From NCBI RefSeq assembly GCF_030646845.1, contig NZ_JAUSLE010000009.1:1-64000 (forward strand): 64,000 bases of DNA, given 5' to 3'. Position 1 is the first letter of the stretch. Every line of letters starts with the position of its first letter. This document shows, in pieces, positions 6,591-15,093 of this stretch. The stretch comes from Rhodoferax sp. (GTDB taxonomy: Bacteria; Pseudomonadota; Gammaproteobacteria; Burkholderiales; Burkholderiaceae_C). The notes beneath the pieces are model-generated. The model did no database searches, was not told the origin of the DNA, and saw only the letters and a list, made by a program, of their open reading frames with translations. Both the position numbers and the translations under genes were made by a program.

Positions 6591-7058
6591 ATGACTGAAT
6601 CCGACATGAACCCACAACAAATTGCCGATGCCGTGGCAGTTGGCATGATGGCCAAGGACCGTGCCTCTCGCGGCCTGGGTCTGCGTGTCACCCAGATCAG
6701 CCCGGGCTCGGCCCAGATCGAGATGCTGGTACGCGATGACATGCTCAACGGTTTTGACATCTGTCACGGCGGGTTCATCACCCTGCTGGCAGACTCTGCT
6801 TTTGCGTTTGCCTGCAACTCCTACAACGAACTCACCGTGGCTTCGTCCCTGACCGTCGACTTCATCGCGCCGGTGCGCGGCGGCGATGTGCTGACGGCGC
6901 GCGCAACCGAAGTCAGCCTGAGCGGTCGCACGGGTGTCTACGACGTGGAGGTGAGCAACCAGAACGGCGTGCGTGTGGCGGTTTTCCGTGGTCGCTCCTA
7001 CCGCATGAAGGGCAAGCCGGTGGTGGCCCTGACCGATCTCCCCATTTCAGCCAGTTGA
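6591..7058 (+). CDS. paaI: Hydroxyphenylacetyl-CoA thioesterase PaaI
   Basis: A 155-residue hotdog-fold thioesterase. The conserved active-site stretch NGFDICHGGFITLLADSAFAFACN has the HGG and the acidic residue after it, as in PaaI. PaaI removes CoA from dead-end ring-hydroxylated phenylacetyl-CoA species and so recovers CoA for the pathway. The ORF track begins at 6540, but I start at ATG 6591, which gives the family length and has AGAGAA ahead of it; ATG 6606 is another option. It is the first gene of the paa operon, with paaK 37 bases downstream, and lies behind the palindromic operator. Confidence 0.88.
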   Translation: MTESDMNPQQIADAVAVGMMAKDRASRGLGLRVTQISPGSAQIEMLVRDDMLNGFDICHGGFITLLADSAFAFACNSYNELTVASSLTVDFIAPVRGGDVLTARATEVSLSGRTGVYDVEVSNQNGVRVAVFRGRSYRMKGKPVVALTDLPISAS

Positions 7059-7095
7059 GCCCGGACAAACCTCGGCCATAAGGATTCACCCCACC

Positions 7096-8400
7096 ATGCC
7101 AGTCAAGACTCCCGCTCCAGGTGATCTGGAACACATCGAGAAGGCCAGCCAGGACGAATTGCAGGCCCTGCAAACCGAACGGCTGAAGTGGACGCTGCAG
7201 CACGCCTATGACAACGTGCCGCATTACCGTGCCGCTTTTGATGTCAGGGGCGTGCACCCTCGCGATCTGAAAACGCTGGCGGACCTGGTCAAGTTTCCGT
7301 TCACCACCAAACAGGACCTGCGCGCCAACTACCCGTTCGGCATGCTGGCGGTACCGAGAGAGCGGGTGGCGCGCATCCACGCCTCGTCGGGCACCACCGG
7401 CAAACCCACGGTGGTGGGCTACACGCTGAAAGACATTGACAACTGGGCCAACGTGGTGGCGCGCTCCATCCGCGCCGCTGGTGGCCGTCCCGGTGACATG
7501 GTGCATGTGGCCTACGGCTACGGTCTGTTCACCGGCGGCCTGGGCGCGCATTACGGCGCCGAGCGCGCCGGCTGCACGGTGATTCCGATGTCCGGCGGGC
7601 AGACGGAAAAGCAGGTGCAATTGATCCAGGACTTCAAGCCGGACATCATCATGGTCACGCCCAGCTACATGCAGGTGGTGATTGAAGAGTTCGTGCGCCA
7701 GGGACTGGACCCCCGGGCGTCCAGTCTCAAGGTGGGCATCTTCGGTGCCGAGCCCTGGACCGAGGCACTGCGCACCGAGATCGAAGCGAATGCCGGGCTT
7801 GACGCTGTCGACATCTATGGCCTGTCCGAAGTGATGGGGCCAGGCGTGGCCAGCGAATGCATTGAAAGCAAGGACGGCCCGGTGATCTGGGAAGATCATT
7901 TTTATCCTGAAGTCATTGACCCGGACACGGGTGAAGTGCTGCCGGATGGCTCGGAAGGCGAACTGGTTTTCACCTCGCTCACCAAGGAAGCCCTGCCGGT
8001 GATCCGCTACCGCACGCGTGATCTGACGCGCCTGCTGCCGCCCACCTCCCGCAGCATGCGCCGCATGGGCAAGATTGTGGGCCGCAGCGACGACATGCTG
8101 ATCATTCGCGGCGTCAACGTCTTTCCCACGCAGATTGAAGAGATCGTGCTGAAGCACGGCCAGCTGTCCGGCCAGTATCAGCTGGTCGTGACACGGGACG
8201 ACAGCCTGGACGCGGTGGAAGTGCGCTGCGAGTTGCTGCCTTCGGCGACCATCAGCGCGGATGAAGCACGCGACTGGGTTCGGGCCCGGATCAAGGCCTT
8301 CGTAGGCATCAGCACGCAGGTTACCGTGGGATTGCCCGACAGCATCGAGCGCACGCTGGTCGGCAAGGCCAGACGCGTGATCGACCTGCGCAAGATGTAA
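7096..8400 (+). CDS. paaK: Phenylacetate-CoA ligase PaaK
   Basis: A 434-residue AMP-forming ligase that activates phenylacetate with ATP and CoA, the entry step of the aerobic hybrid pathway. The P-loop-like motif SSGTTGKP is at residues 97-104; the acyl-adenylate motif appears in [20 protein letters not shown] and [21 protein letters not shown] mark the hinge and the mobile C-terminal domain. Length is normal for PaaK. AAGGATTCACCCCACC ahead of the ATG supplies the ribosome-binding site. It stands between paaI and paaA in one transcription unit. Confidence 0.93.
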   Translation: MPVKTPAPGDLEHIEKASQDELQALQTERLKWTLQHAYDNVPHYRAAFDVRGVHPRDLKTLADLVKFPFTTKQDLRANYPFGMLAVPRERVARIHASSGTTGKPTVVGYTLKDIDNWANVVARSIRAAGGRPGDMVHVAYGYGLFTGGLGAHYGAERAGCTVIPMSGGQTEKQVQLIQDFKPDIIMVTPSYMQVVIEEFVRQGLDPRASSLKVGIFGAEPWTEALRTEIEANAGLDAVDIYGLSEVMGPGVASECIESKDGPVIWEDHFYPEVIDPDTGEVLPDGSEGELVFTSLTKEALPVIRYRTRDLTRLLPPTSRSMRRMGKIVGRSDDMLIIRGVNVFPTQIEEIVLKHGQLSGQYQLVVTRDDSLDAVEVRCELLPSATISADEARDWVRARIKAFVGISTQVTVGLPDSIERTLVGKARRVIDLRKM

Positions 8401-8440
8401 CCCGCACCTCAGACAGAACCAACTTTCACAGGAGCTGCAC

Positions 8441-9463
8441 ATGTACACGCAATCCATGGACAACATGAGCCCGGAGGAAATCAGGGAACAGGCTGCAGCC
8501 AAGAAAATGCTGCGCAGCGCGGAAGACCTGCAGGCCGAGCAATCATTTGAAGCCCGCATCGACGCCGGTGACTTCATTGAAGCCAAGGACTGGATGCCCG
8601 AGCATTACCGCAAGACACTGGTACGCCAGATCAGCCAGCACGCCCACTCCGAAATTGTGGGCATGCTGCCCGAGGGCAACTGGATCAGCCGCGCACCCAC
8701 CCTCAAACGCAAGGCCATCCTGCTGGCCAAAGTGCAGGATGAAGGCGGACACGGTCTCTACCTGTATGCGGCGGCCGAGACCCTGGGCACCTCGCGTGAC
8801 CAGTTGCTTGACGCGCTGCATACCGGCCGCGCCAAATACAGCTCCATCTTCAACTACCCGACCCTGACCTGGGCCGACATGGGCGTCATCGGCTGGCTGG
8901 TAGACGGCGCCGCCATCATGAACCAGGTGCCGCTGTGCCGCTGTTCTTACGCCCCTTATGCGCGCGCCATGATTCGCATATGCCGCGAAGAGTCCTTTCA
9001 CCAGCGCCAGGGCTATGAGGCGCTGCTGACCATGATGACGCAAGGCACGCCCGCCCAGCGCGACATGGTGCAGGACGCGGTGAACCGCTGGTGGTGGCCG
9101 TCGCTGATGATGTTCGGCCCGCCTGACGCAGAATCCCCCAACACGGCGCAGTCCATGCGCTGGGGCATCAAGCGCATCAGCAACGACGACTTGCGCCAGA
9201 AGTTCGTTGACGCCACCGTGGAGCAGGCCAAGGTACTGGGCGTCACCCTGCCCGACCCGGCGCTGCGCTGGAATGAGGAACGCCAGCATTACGACGTGGG
9301 TCCCATCGACTGGGCCGAGTTCTGGCGCGTGGTGGGCGGCGACGGACCCTGCAACCGGGAGCGCCTGGCCGCGCGCGTCGACGCCTGGGAAGACGGTGCG
9401 TGGGTGCGCGAAGCAGCACTGGCCTATGCGGCGAAACATGCGCAGCAGGAACAAGCGGCCTGA
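8441..9463 (+). CDS. paaA: Phenylacetyl-CoA 1,2-epoxidase catalytic subunit PaaA
   Basis: A 340-residue ferritin-like di-iron oxygenase subunit. Iron-ligand motifs are visible: VQDEGGHG (E101, H104) and [11 protein letters not shown] (E184, H187). With PaaC it forms the core that inserts oxygen into the CoA-activated ring to give the 1,2-epoxide. The N-terminus is slightly longer than in some PaaA proteins, but ATG 8441 follows ACAGGAGCTGCAC, a good ribosome-binding site. Forty bases after paaK and forty before paaB, in the same operon. Confidence 0.93.
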   Translation: MYTQSMDNMSPEEIREQAAAKKMLRSAEDLQAEQSFEARIDAGDFIEAKDWMPEHYRKTLVRQISQHAHSEIVGMLPEGNWISRAPTLKRKAILLAKVQDEGGHGLYLYAAAETLGTSRDQLLDALHTGRAKYSSIFNYPTLTWADMGVIGWLVDGAAIMNQVPLCRCSYAPYARAMIRICREESFHQRQGYEALLTMMTQGTPAQRDMVQDAVNRWWWPSLMMFGPPDAESPNTAQSMRWGIKRISNDDLRQKFVDATVEQAKVLGVTLPDPALRWNEERQHYDVGPIDWAEFWRVVGGDGPCNRERLAARVDAWEDGAWVREAALAYAAKHAQQEQAA

Positions 9464-9502
9464 CCCGCACTGCACCGCGCCAACAACTTCCAAGGAATCA
9501 AC

Positions 9503-9805
9503 ATGAGCAATACCCAAACTACCGCTGCCGAATGGCCTCTGTGGGAAGTCTTCGTTCGCAGCAAGGCGGGCCTGGACCACAAACACTGCGGCAGCCTGCA
9601 CGCCAGCGATTCCACCATGGCCGTCCAGCTGGCACGCGACGTCTACACCCGCCGGCAAGAGGGCGTCAGCATCTGGGTCGTTCGCTCCGACCAGATCGTC
9701 GCCTCCGACCCGGGCCAGAAAGGCAGCTTCTTCGATCCCATGGAAGACAAGGTGTATCGCCACCCCACGTTCTACGCGCTGCCCAAAGCCGTGGACCACA
9801 TGTGA
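9503..9805 (+). CDS. paaB: Phenylacetyl-CoA epoxidase subunit PaaB
   Basis: A 100-residue protein matching PaaB in size and sequence: WPLWEVFVRSKAGLDHKHCGSLHA at the start, then TRRQEGVSIWVVRS and GSFFDPMEDKVYRHPTFY. PaaB is the small subunit that bridges PaaAC cores in the epoxidase complex and is required for activity. It sits in the standard paaABCDE order. CCAAGGAATCAAC precedes the ATG. Confidence 0.93.
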   Translation: MSNTQTTAAEWPLWEVFVRSKAGLDHKHCGSLHASDSTMAVQLARDVYTRRQEGVSIWVVRSDQIVASDPGQKGSFFDPMEDKVYRHPTFYALPKAVDHM

Positions 9806-9822
9806 TGGATGGGAGTCATTCC

Positions 9823-10623
9823 ATGCAAGCCTCCTTGCCCCTGACCAGCGACGCGCAAGTCCGCTATGTGCTGCGCCTGGCCGACAGTTGCCTGATCCTC
9901 GCCCAGCGGCTGGGCGAATGGTGCGGCCATGCGCCCGCGCTGGAAGAAGACATTGCGCTGACCAATATGGCACTGGACCTGATTGGCCAGTCACGTGCGC
10001 TGCTCACCCGGGCCGGCCAGCTTGAAGGCCAGGGGCGCGACGAAGACCAGCTGGCATTTTTGCGGGATGAGCGGGACTACCTCAACCTGACCCTGGCAGA
10101 GCTGCCCAATTCGCTGCGCGGTGCGCGCACTGGTCGGGGAGACTTTGCCTTCACGGTGCTGCGCAATTTCGTCATGGCCACCCTGTTCAAGCAGCTGTGG
10201 CAGCGTTTGCTGACCTCCCGGGATACCGAGCTGGCGGCCATTGCCGGCAAGGCCCTCAAGGAATCGCGTTACCACCAGCAGCATGCGGGCGACTGGGTGG
10301 TGCGCCTGGGTGACGGCACCGAGGATTCGAGTCGCCGCATGCAGGATGCGCTGACGCTCATGTGGCCCTATGTCGCCGAGATGTTCGAGAACGATGCCGT
10401 CGACGATGCGGCCAGCCAGACTGGCCTGGGGCCGCGCTGGGGCGATGTGCGTGACGACTGGATGACAGAGGTGAGCGGCGTACTGAATGCGGCGGGCCTG
10501 CAACTGCCCAAACCGACCGCCTTTATCAGCACGGGGAAAACAGGCCGCCACAGCGAACACATGGGCTTCATTTTGACCGAGATGCAATACCTGCAACGCG
10601 CTTTCCCCGGAGGGATCTGGTGA
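9823..10623 (+). CDS. paaC: Phenylacetyl-CoA epoxidase structural subunit PaaC
   Basis: A 266-residue ferritin-like protein that pairs with PaaA but lacks the catalytic iron. Typical stretches are GEWCGHAPALEEDIALTNMALDLIGQ near the start and KESRYHQQHAGDWVVRLGDGTEDS in the middle. The long ORF of the track (from 9400) overlaps paaA and paaB out of frame. I start at ATG 9823 because GGGAG lies nine bases upstream; ATG 9805, overlapping the paaB stop, is a second choice. The end overlaps the GTG of paaD. Confidence 0.9.
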   Translation: MQASLPLTSDAQVRYVLRLADSCLILAQRLGEWCGHAPALEEDIALTNMALDLIGQSRALLTRAGQLEGQGRDEDQLAFLRDERDYLNLTLAELPNSLRGARTGRGDFAFTVLRNFVMATLFKQLWQRLLTSRDTELAAIAGKALKESRYHQQHAGDWVVRLGDGTEDSSRRMQDALTLMWPYVAEMFENDAVDDAASQTGLGPRWGDVRDDWMTEVSGVLNAAGLQLPKPTAFISTGKTGRHSEHMGFILTEMQYLQRAFPGGIW

Positions 10624-11144
10624 ACGCTGCCAGCCCCACGCAGACACCGCGTCTGGCGCAAGCCTGGGCGGTTTTGCAGACCGTGCTTGACCCCGAGGTC
10701 CCGGTCGTTTCGGTGTGCGAGTTGGGCATCGTGCGCGATGTACTGCTGCAAGGCAGTGGCCTGCACGTGGTGTTGACCCCCACCTATTCGGGCTGCCCGG
10801 CCACCGAGCTGATCGAGTCGAATGTCGTGGCTGCCCTTGAGGCCGCCGGCTTTTCGCCCGTGAGCGTGACATTGCAGCGCGCGCCGGCCTGGACCACCGA
10901 CTGGATCAGCGCTGAAGGCAAGACCAAACTGCGCGACTACGGCATTGCGCCGCCCGGACCAGTCGCCTCCGGCGAGGGCGTGGTCATGCGCTTCACGCCG
11001 CGCCACAAAGCCCCCGCGCTGGACTGCCCACGCTGTGGCAGCGCCAATACCGAGCGCATTTCGGCCTTTGGTTCCACCGCATGCAAGGCACTCTACCGCT
11101 GCCTGGCCTGCAAGGAGCCGTTTGAGCATTTCAAGCCCCTATGA
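10620..11144 (+). CDS. paaD: Phenylacetate degradation protein PaaD (PaaJ), epoxidase maturation factor
   Basis: A 174-residue protein with an N-terminal MIP18/DUF59-type domain (VLDPEVPVVSVCELGIVRDV, then TPTYSGCPATELIE) and a C-terminal zinc-ribbon-like tail (CPRCGSANTERISAFGSTACKALYRCLAC). PaaD is thought to help deliver or assemble iron-sulfur or di-iron centres for the epoxidase. The GTG start overlaps the paaC stop (GTGA) and follows CCGGAGGGATCTG. paaE begins 16 bases after the stop. Confidence 0.9.
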   Translation: MNAASPTQTPRLAQAWAVLQTVLDPEVPVVSVCELGIVRDVLLQGSGLHVVLTPTYSGCPATELIESNVVAALEAAGFSPVSVTLQRAPAWTTDWISAEGKTKLRDYGIAPPGPVASGEGVVMRFTPRHKAPALDCPRCGSANTERISAFGSTACKALYRCLACKEPFEHFKPL

Positions 11145-11160
11145 ACCGAAAGAACTGGCC

Positions 11161-12240
11161 ATGAGTACCCATTTCCATACCCTGCGCGTGAAGCAGGTGG
11201 AAGCCGACACCGACGAGGCAGTGATCGTTTCTTTTGAGGTGCCAGAGTCACTGAAGAACGAATACCGCTTCACCCAGGGGCAGCACCTGACGCTGCGCAG
11301 CCGGCTCGGCGGCGAGGAACAGCGTCGCTCCTATTCCATCTGCTCTGGCGTCGATGACGATGACCTGCGAATTGGCGTGCGCAAGGTGCCGGGGGGACTG
11401 GTATCGACCTGGATCAACGAGCAGTTTCACGTCGACGACAGCATCGACGTCCTGCCACCCGAAGGCCGTTTTTTTGTGCCGCTGGATGCACAGGCGGCTC
11501 GCCACTATCTGGGCATTGCCGGCGGCAGCGGCATCACGCCGATTCTGTCCATCATGAAGTCCGTGCTGGCCCGTGAGCCGCTATCGACCTTCACCCTGAT
11601 TTACGGCAACCGCCGGCAGAAATCCACCATGTTCAAGGAGGAGATCGAAGACCTCAAGAACCGTTACCTGACGCGACTGGAGTTGCACCTCGTGTTCTCG
11701 CAGGAACAGATGGACGCGCCGCTCAACAGCGGACGCCTGAATCAGCACAAGCTCGCCGAGTTCCTGGGTCCGGTGATTCAGCCGCAGCGCCTCGACCACG
11801 TCTTTGTCTGCGGCCCCTATGGTTTCAACGACGAGGCGGAGGCTGCCTTGCGCGCCGCCGGTGTGGCGTCCGAGCGCATTCACATCGAGCGCTTTGGCGT
11901 GCCGGCAGCCGCCGGCGGCCAGGTACCGGCGCAAGCCGTACTGGCGGGCGATGCGCCCCAGGCCAAAGTGTTGATCATTCGCGATGGTCTGAGCCGGGAA
12001 ATTGAATTTCGGACCGACCACGGCAACATTCTGGAGGCCGCAGCACAGGCCGGACTGGAAGTGCCGTACTCCTGCAAATCCGGCGTGTGCTGCACCTGCC
12101 GGGCCAAGCTGATCGAAGGCGAAGTGCGCATGGAGCGCAACTTTGCATTGGAAGCGCACGAGGTGGCAGCAGGCTATGTGCTGACCTGCCAATCCCACCC
12201 GCTCACCGAGCGTGTGGTCATTTCCTTCGACGAACGCTGA
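11161..12240 (+). CDS. paaE: Phenylacetyl-CoA epoxidase reductase PaaE
   Basis: A 359-residue oxidoreductase that passes electrons from NADPH to the PaaAC di-iron site. The N-terminal FAD-binding barrel has RRSYSICSG; the NADP domain has GIAGGSGITPILSI and VFVCGPYGF. The C-terminal plant-type [2Fe-2S] ferredoxin domain has CKSGVCCTCRAK and the distant fourth cysteine in VLTCQSHP. The track ORF starts at 10945 inside paaD; ATG 11161, after AAAGAACTGGCC, gives the correct N-terminus (STHFHTLRV). Confidence 0.93.
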   Translation: MSTHFHTLRVKQVEADTDEAVIVSFEVPESLKNEYRFTQGQHLTLRSRLGGEEQRRSYSICSGVDDDDLRIGVRKVPGGLVSTWINEQFHVDDSIDVLPPEGRFFVPLDAQAARHYLGIAGGSGITPILSIMKSVLAREPLSTFTLIYGNRRQKSTMFKEEIEDLKNRYLTRLELHLVFSQEQMDAPLNSGRLNQHKLAEFLGPVIQPQRLDHVFVCGPYGFNDEAEAALRAAGVASERIHIERFGVPAAAGGQVPAQAVLAGDAPQAKVLIIRDGLSREIEFRTDHGNILEAAAQAGLEVPYSCKSGVCCTCRAKLIEGEVRMERNFALEAHEVAAGYVLTCQSHPLTERVVISFDER

Positions 12241-12254
12241 GCGAACGACGACAC

Positions 12255-12923
12255 ATGGCCCGCGGACGCGCCCCCGGCTACGACACCCAGCGTGAGGACA
12301 TTCTGGCCCGCGCGGCCGAGCTGTTTGCCACCCGGGGTTACAGCAGCACCTCCATGAATGAGGTGGCCAAGGCCTGCGGCGTCTCCAAGCCCGCCCTCTA
12401 CCACTACGTGCGCGACAAATCGCAACTGCTGGCCGAGATCGCCACCAGCCACGTCTCCCGCCTGCAGACCGTGGTGGAGGAAGTGCAAGGGCTGGGTTTA
12501 TCCCCCGATGCCTGCCTGCGCCAACTCATTGAGCGCTTTGTCGAGGAATACGCCGGTGCACGCCACGCACACCGGGTCCTGACTGAAGACGTGAAATTTC
12601 TGGATCCGCAGGACCAGGACCGGGTCTTGTCCGTCCAGCGCAAAGTGGTCACCGCATTTGCCCAGGCCGTGGCGCTGGCCCGGCCTGAACTGGTGGCCGC
12701 CAGCCTGAACAAGCCATTGGCCATGCTGCTGTTCGGCATGATGAACTGGATGTTCACCTGGCTGCAGCCTGAAGGTAAGCTTTCCCACGCAGAGATGGCC
12801 CCTGTGGTGGCCGACCTGTTTCTGGGCGGACTGGGTGCCGTGCGGCTTGACCCAGCAACGCCCCCACCAACCCGCCGCACGCGATCCGCTTCGAAAACAC
12901 TTTTAACAGGAGACATGACATGA
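12255..12923 (+). CDS. paaR: TetR family regulator of the paa cluster (PaaR-like)
   Basis: A 222-residue TetR protein. The helix-turn-helix lies in the first 60 residues: ILARAAELFATRGYSSTSMNEVAKACGVSKPALYHYVRDKSQLL. The C-terminal half is a ligand-binding helical domain. Placed 14 bases after paaE and overlapping the start of the next gene (ATGA at 12920), it belongs to the same operon, so it should be autoregulated. In Burkholderiales such a TetR protein represses paa genes until phenylacetyl-CoA is made. The palindrome at 6519-6534 is its probable site. The symbol is by context and family. Confidence 0.8.
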   Translation: MARGRAPGYDTQREDILARAAELFATRGYSSTSMNEVAKACGVSKPALYHYVRDKSQLLAEIATSHVSRLQTVVEEVQGLGLSPDACLRQLIERFVEEYAGARHAHRVLTEDVKFLDPQDQDRVLSVQRKVVTAFAQAVALARPELVAASLNKPLAMLLFGMMNWMFTWLQPEGKLSHAEMAPVVADLFLGGLGAVRLDPATPPPTRRTRSASKTLLTGDMT

Positions 12924-14065
12924 CTTTCAAGAAAACTTTGACCCTGGTGGCCGCCCTGGTAGCCGCCACCCTGGCCCATGCCGACATCAACGTTGGCGTC
13001 ACCGTATCGGCCACCGGACCCGCCGCGTCACTGGGCATTCCGGAGAAAAACACCATTGCCTTGATGCCCACCAGCATCGGGGGCCAGAAAGTCAACTACA
13101 TCGTGCTCGACGATGCGTCCGACACCACGGCGGCAGTGACCAACACCCGCAAACTCATCAACGAACACAAGGTCGATGTGCTGCTGGGCTCCACCACCAC
13201 GCCCAACTCGCTGGCCATGATCGATGTGGCGGCCGAGTCGCAGACGCCCATGGTTTCCATGGCGGCGTCCGCCCGCATCGTGGAACCCCAGGATGCCAAG
13301 AAACGCTGGGTCTTCAAGACCCCGCAAAATGACATCATGATGTCACTGGCCATCGTGGCCCACATGGCCAGCAGCGGTGTCAAGACCGTTGGATTCATCG
13401 GTTTTTCTGATGCGTACGGCGAAGGCTGGTATCAGGAATTCAGCAAAATTGCCGCCCTGAAGAACATCCAGATCGTTGCCAACGAGCGCTTCAACCGCAC
13501 CGACACATCGGTGACCGGCCAGGTGCTCAAGATTGTTGCTGCCAAGCCCGACGCTGTGCTGATCGCGGGTTCTGGAACTCCGGCCGTACTGCCACAGCGT
13601 GCACTCAAGGAGCGCGGCTACAACGGCAAGTTCTACCAGACGCACGGCGTCGCCAACAACGATTTCCTGCGCGTGGGTGGCAAAGACGTGGAAGGCACGT
13701 TCCTACCCTCAGGTCCGGTCCTGGTGGCCGCCCAGCTGCCCGCCAGCCATCCACTGAAAAAATCGGCACAAGCGTACGTGGAAAAGTATGAAGCCGCCAA
13801 TGGGAAAGGATCAGTTTCGACCTTCGGCGCACACGCCTGGGACGCCGGCAAGCTGATGGAAGTGGCTGCTGCTGCTGCGCTCAAGAAAGCCAAACCGGGC
13901 ACCGTGGCATTCCGCGTCGCACTGCGTGACGAACTGGAAGCAGTCAAGGAACTGGCCGGTGCGCACGGCGTCTTCAACATGTCGGCTACCGACCACCTGG
14001 GCCTGGACCAGCGCGCACGCGTGATGGTCAAGATCGAAGGCGGCGCCTGGAAGTACCAGCCCTGA
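12920..14065 (+). CDS. ABC transporter substrate-binding protein, branched-chain amino acid type
   Basis: A 381-residue periplasmic binding protein of the LivJ/LivK type. The signal peptide is MTFKKTLTLVAALVAATLAHA with cleavage likely after AHA at residue 21. The mature part starts DINVGVTVSATGPAASLG and continues with the family's two-lobed pattern (KTVGFIGFSDAYGEGWYQEF). The gene overlaps the TetR gene by four bases and the permease gene by one. Proteins of this kind often bind aromatic acids in soil betaproteobacteria, so phenylacetate or a related acid is the likely ligand, by context only. Confidence 0.88.
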   Translation: MTFKKTLTLVAALVAATLAHADINVGVTVSATGPAASLGIPEKNTIALMPTSIGGQKVNYIVLDDASDTTAAVTNTRKLINEHKVDVLLGSTTTPNSLAMIDVAAESQTPMVSMAASARIVEPQDAKKRWVFKTPQNDIMMSLAIVAHMASSGVKTVGFIGFSDAYGEGWYQEFSKIAALKNIQIVANERFNRTDTSVTGQVLKIVAAKPDAVLIAGSGTPAVLPQRALKERGYNGKFYQTHGVANNDFLRVGGKDVEGTFLPSGPVLVAAQLPASHPLKKSAQAYVEKYEAANGKGSVSTFGAHAWDAGKLMEVAAAAALKKAKPGTVAFRVALRDELEAVKELAGAHGVFNMSATDHLGLDQRARVMVKIEGGAWKYQP

Positions 14066-15093
14066 TGGACCTGCAAATCGCCTTGCTGTTGGCGCAGGAC
14101 GGCATCGTGAACGGTGCCGTCTATGCCCTGATGGCGCTGGCGCTGGTGCTGGTGTTTTCCGTCACCCGTGTCATCTTCATCCCGCAAGGCGAGTTTGTCG
14201 CCTTTGGCGCCCTGACCATGGCAACGCTGCAGGCGGGCCGCAGCCCGGGCACCCTGTGGCTGTTGCTCGCGCTGGCGGCGCTCACCCTGCTGGTGGAAAC
14301 CATAAGGCACCAGCGCGGTGTGGCGGTTGACTGGAAATCAACCGCTGTGTGGGCCCTCATTTTCCCCGCCCTGGCCGCGGTCGTGGCTCTGGTGCTGGCA
14401 CCTGCTTCATTGACGGGGCAGGCCATCGCCACCCTGCTGGTGATCACCCCCCTGGGCCCCCTGCTCTACCGGCTGGCCTACCGGCCACTGGCGCATGCCA
14501 CGGTGTTGACGTTATTGATAGTGTCGGTTGCCCTGCACGGCGTACTGGTGGGACTGGGCCTGCTGTTTTTCGGTGCCGAGGGCTCGCGCACACCCCCATT
14601 TTCGGAACTGCGCCTCGATCTGGGCGGCATCCCGGTCAGCGGACAGTCGCTGGTGGTCATGGGTGTGGCCAGCGTGCTGGTCACCCTGATGTTCCTGTTT
14701 TTTGAACGCTCGATTGTCGGCAAGGCCTTGCGTGCCACGGCGATGAACCGCGTCGGCGCACGGCTCATGGGCATCCCCACGGAACTGTCGGGCGACCTGA
14801 GCTTTGCGCTGGCGGCGCTCATTGGGGCCGTATCTGGGCTGCTGATCGCACCACTCACCACGGTGTACTACGACACCGGCTTTCTGATTGGCCTGAAAGG
14901 CTTTGTTGCCGCCATCATTGGCGGCCTGGCCAGCTATCCGCTGGCGCTCGCCGGGGCGCTGCTGGTGGGCTTGCTGGAATCGTTTTCATCATTTTGGGCC
15001 AGTGCCTTCAAGGAAGTCATCGTGTTCACCCTGATCATTCCCGTGTTGTGGTGGCGCTCGCGCAACAGCCATCACGTCGAGGACGAAGAATGA
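14065..15093 (+). CDS. ABC transporter permease, LivH type
   Basis: A 342-residue inner-membrane permease with about eight hydrophobic segments. It begins DLQIALLLAQDGIVNGAVYALMALALVLVF, the usual LivH start, followed by TRVIFIPQGEF. GVASVLVTLMFLFFE and RATAMNRVGARLMGI match the cytoplasmic EAA-type loop region. Start and stop codons of neighbours overlap (TGATG before, AATGA after), so translation is coupled. An insertion around residues 75-115 makes it longer than the usual LivH of about 290-300 residues. Confidence 0.88.
   Translation: MDLQIALLLAQDGIVNGAVYALMALALVLVFSVTRVIFIPQGEFVAFGALTMATLQAGRSPGTLWLLLALAALTLLVETIRHQRGVAVDWKSTAVWALIFPALAAVVALVLAPASLTGQAIATLLVITPLGPLLYRLAYRPLAHATVLTLLIVSVALHGVLVGLGLLFFGAEGSRTPPFSELRLDLGGIPVSGQSLVVMGVASVLVTLMFLFFERSIVGKALRATAMNRVGARLMGIPTELSGDLSFALAALIGAVSGLLIAPLTTVYYDTGFLIGLKGFVAAIIGGLASYPLALAGALLVGLLESFSSFWASAFKEVIVFTLIIPVLWWRSRNSHHVEDEE

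Noticed and set aside
6913-8586. 557-codon ORF antisense to paaK
   Set aside because: Shadow frame; paaK is complete and well supported on the other strand.
8543-9994. 483-codon ORF antisense to paaA and paaB
   Set aside because: Shadow frame with no ribosome-binding site or family.
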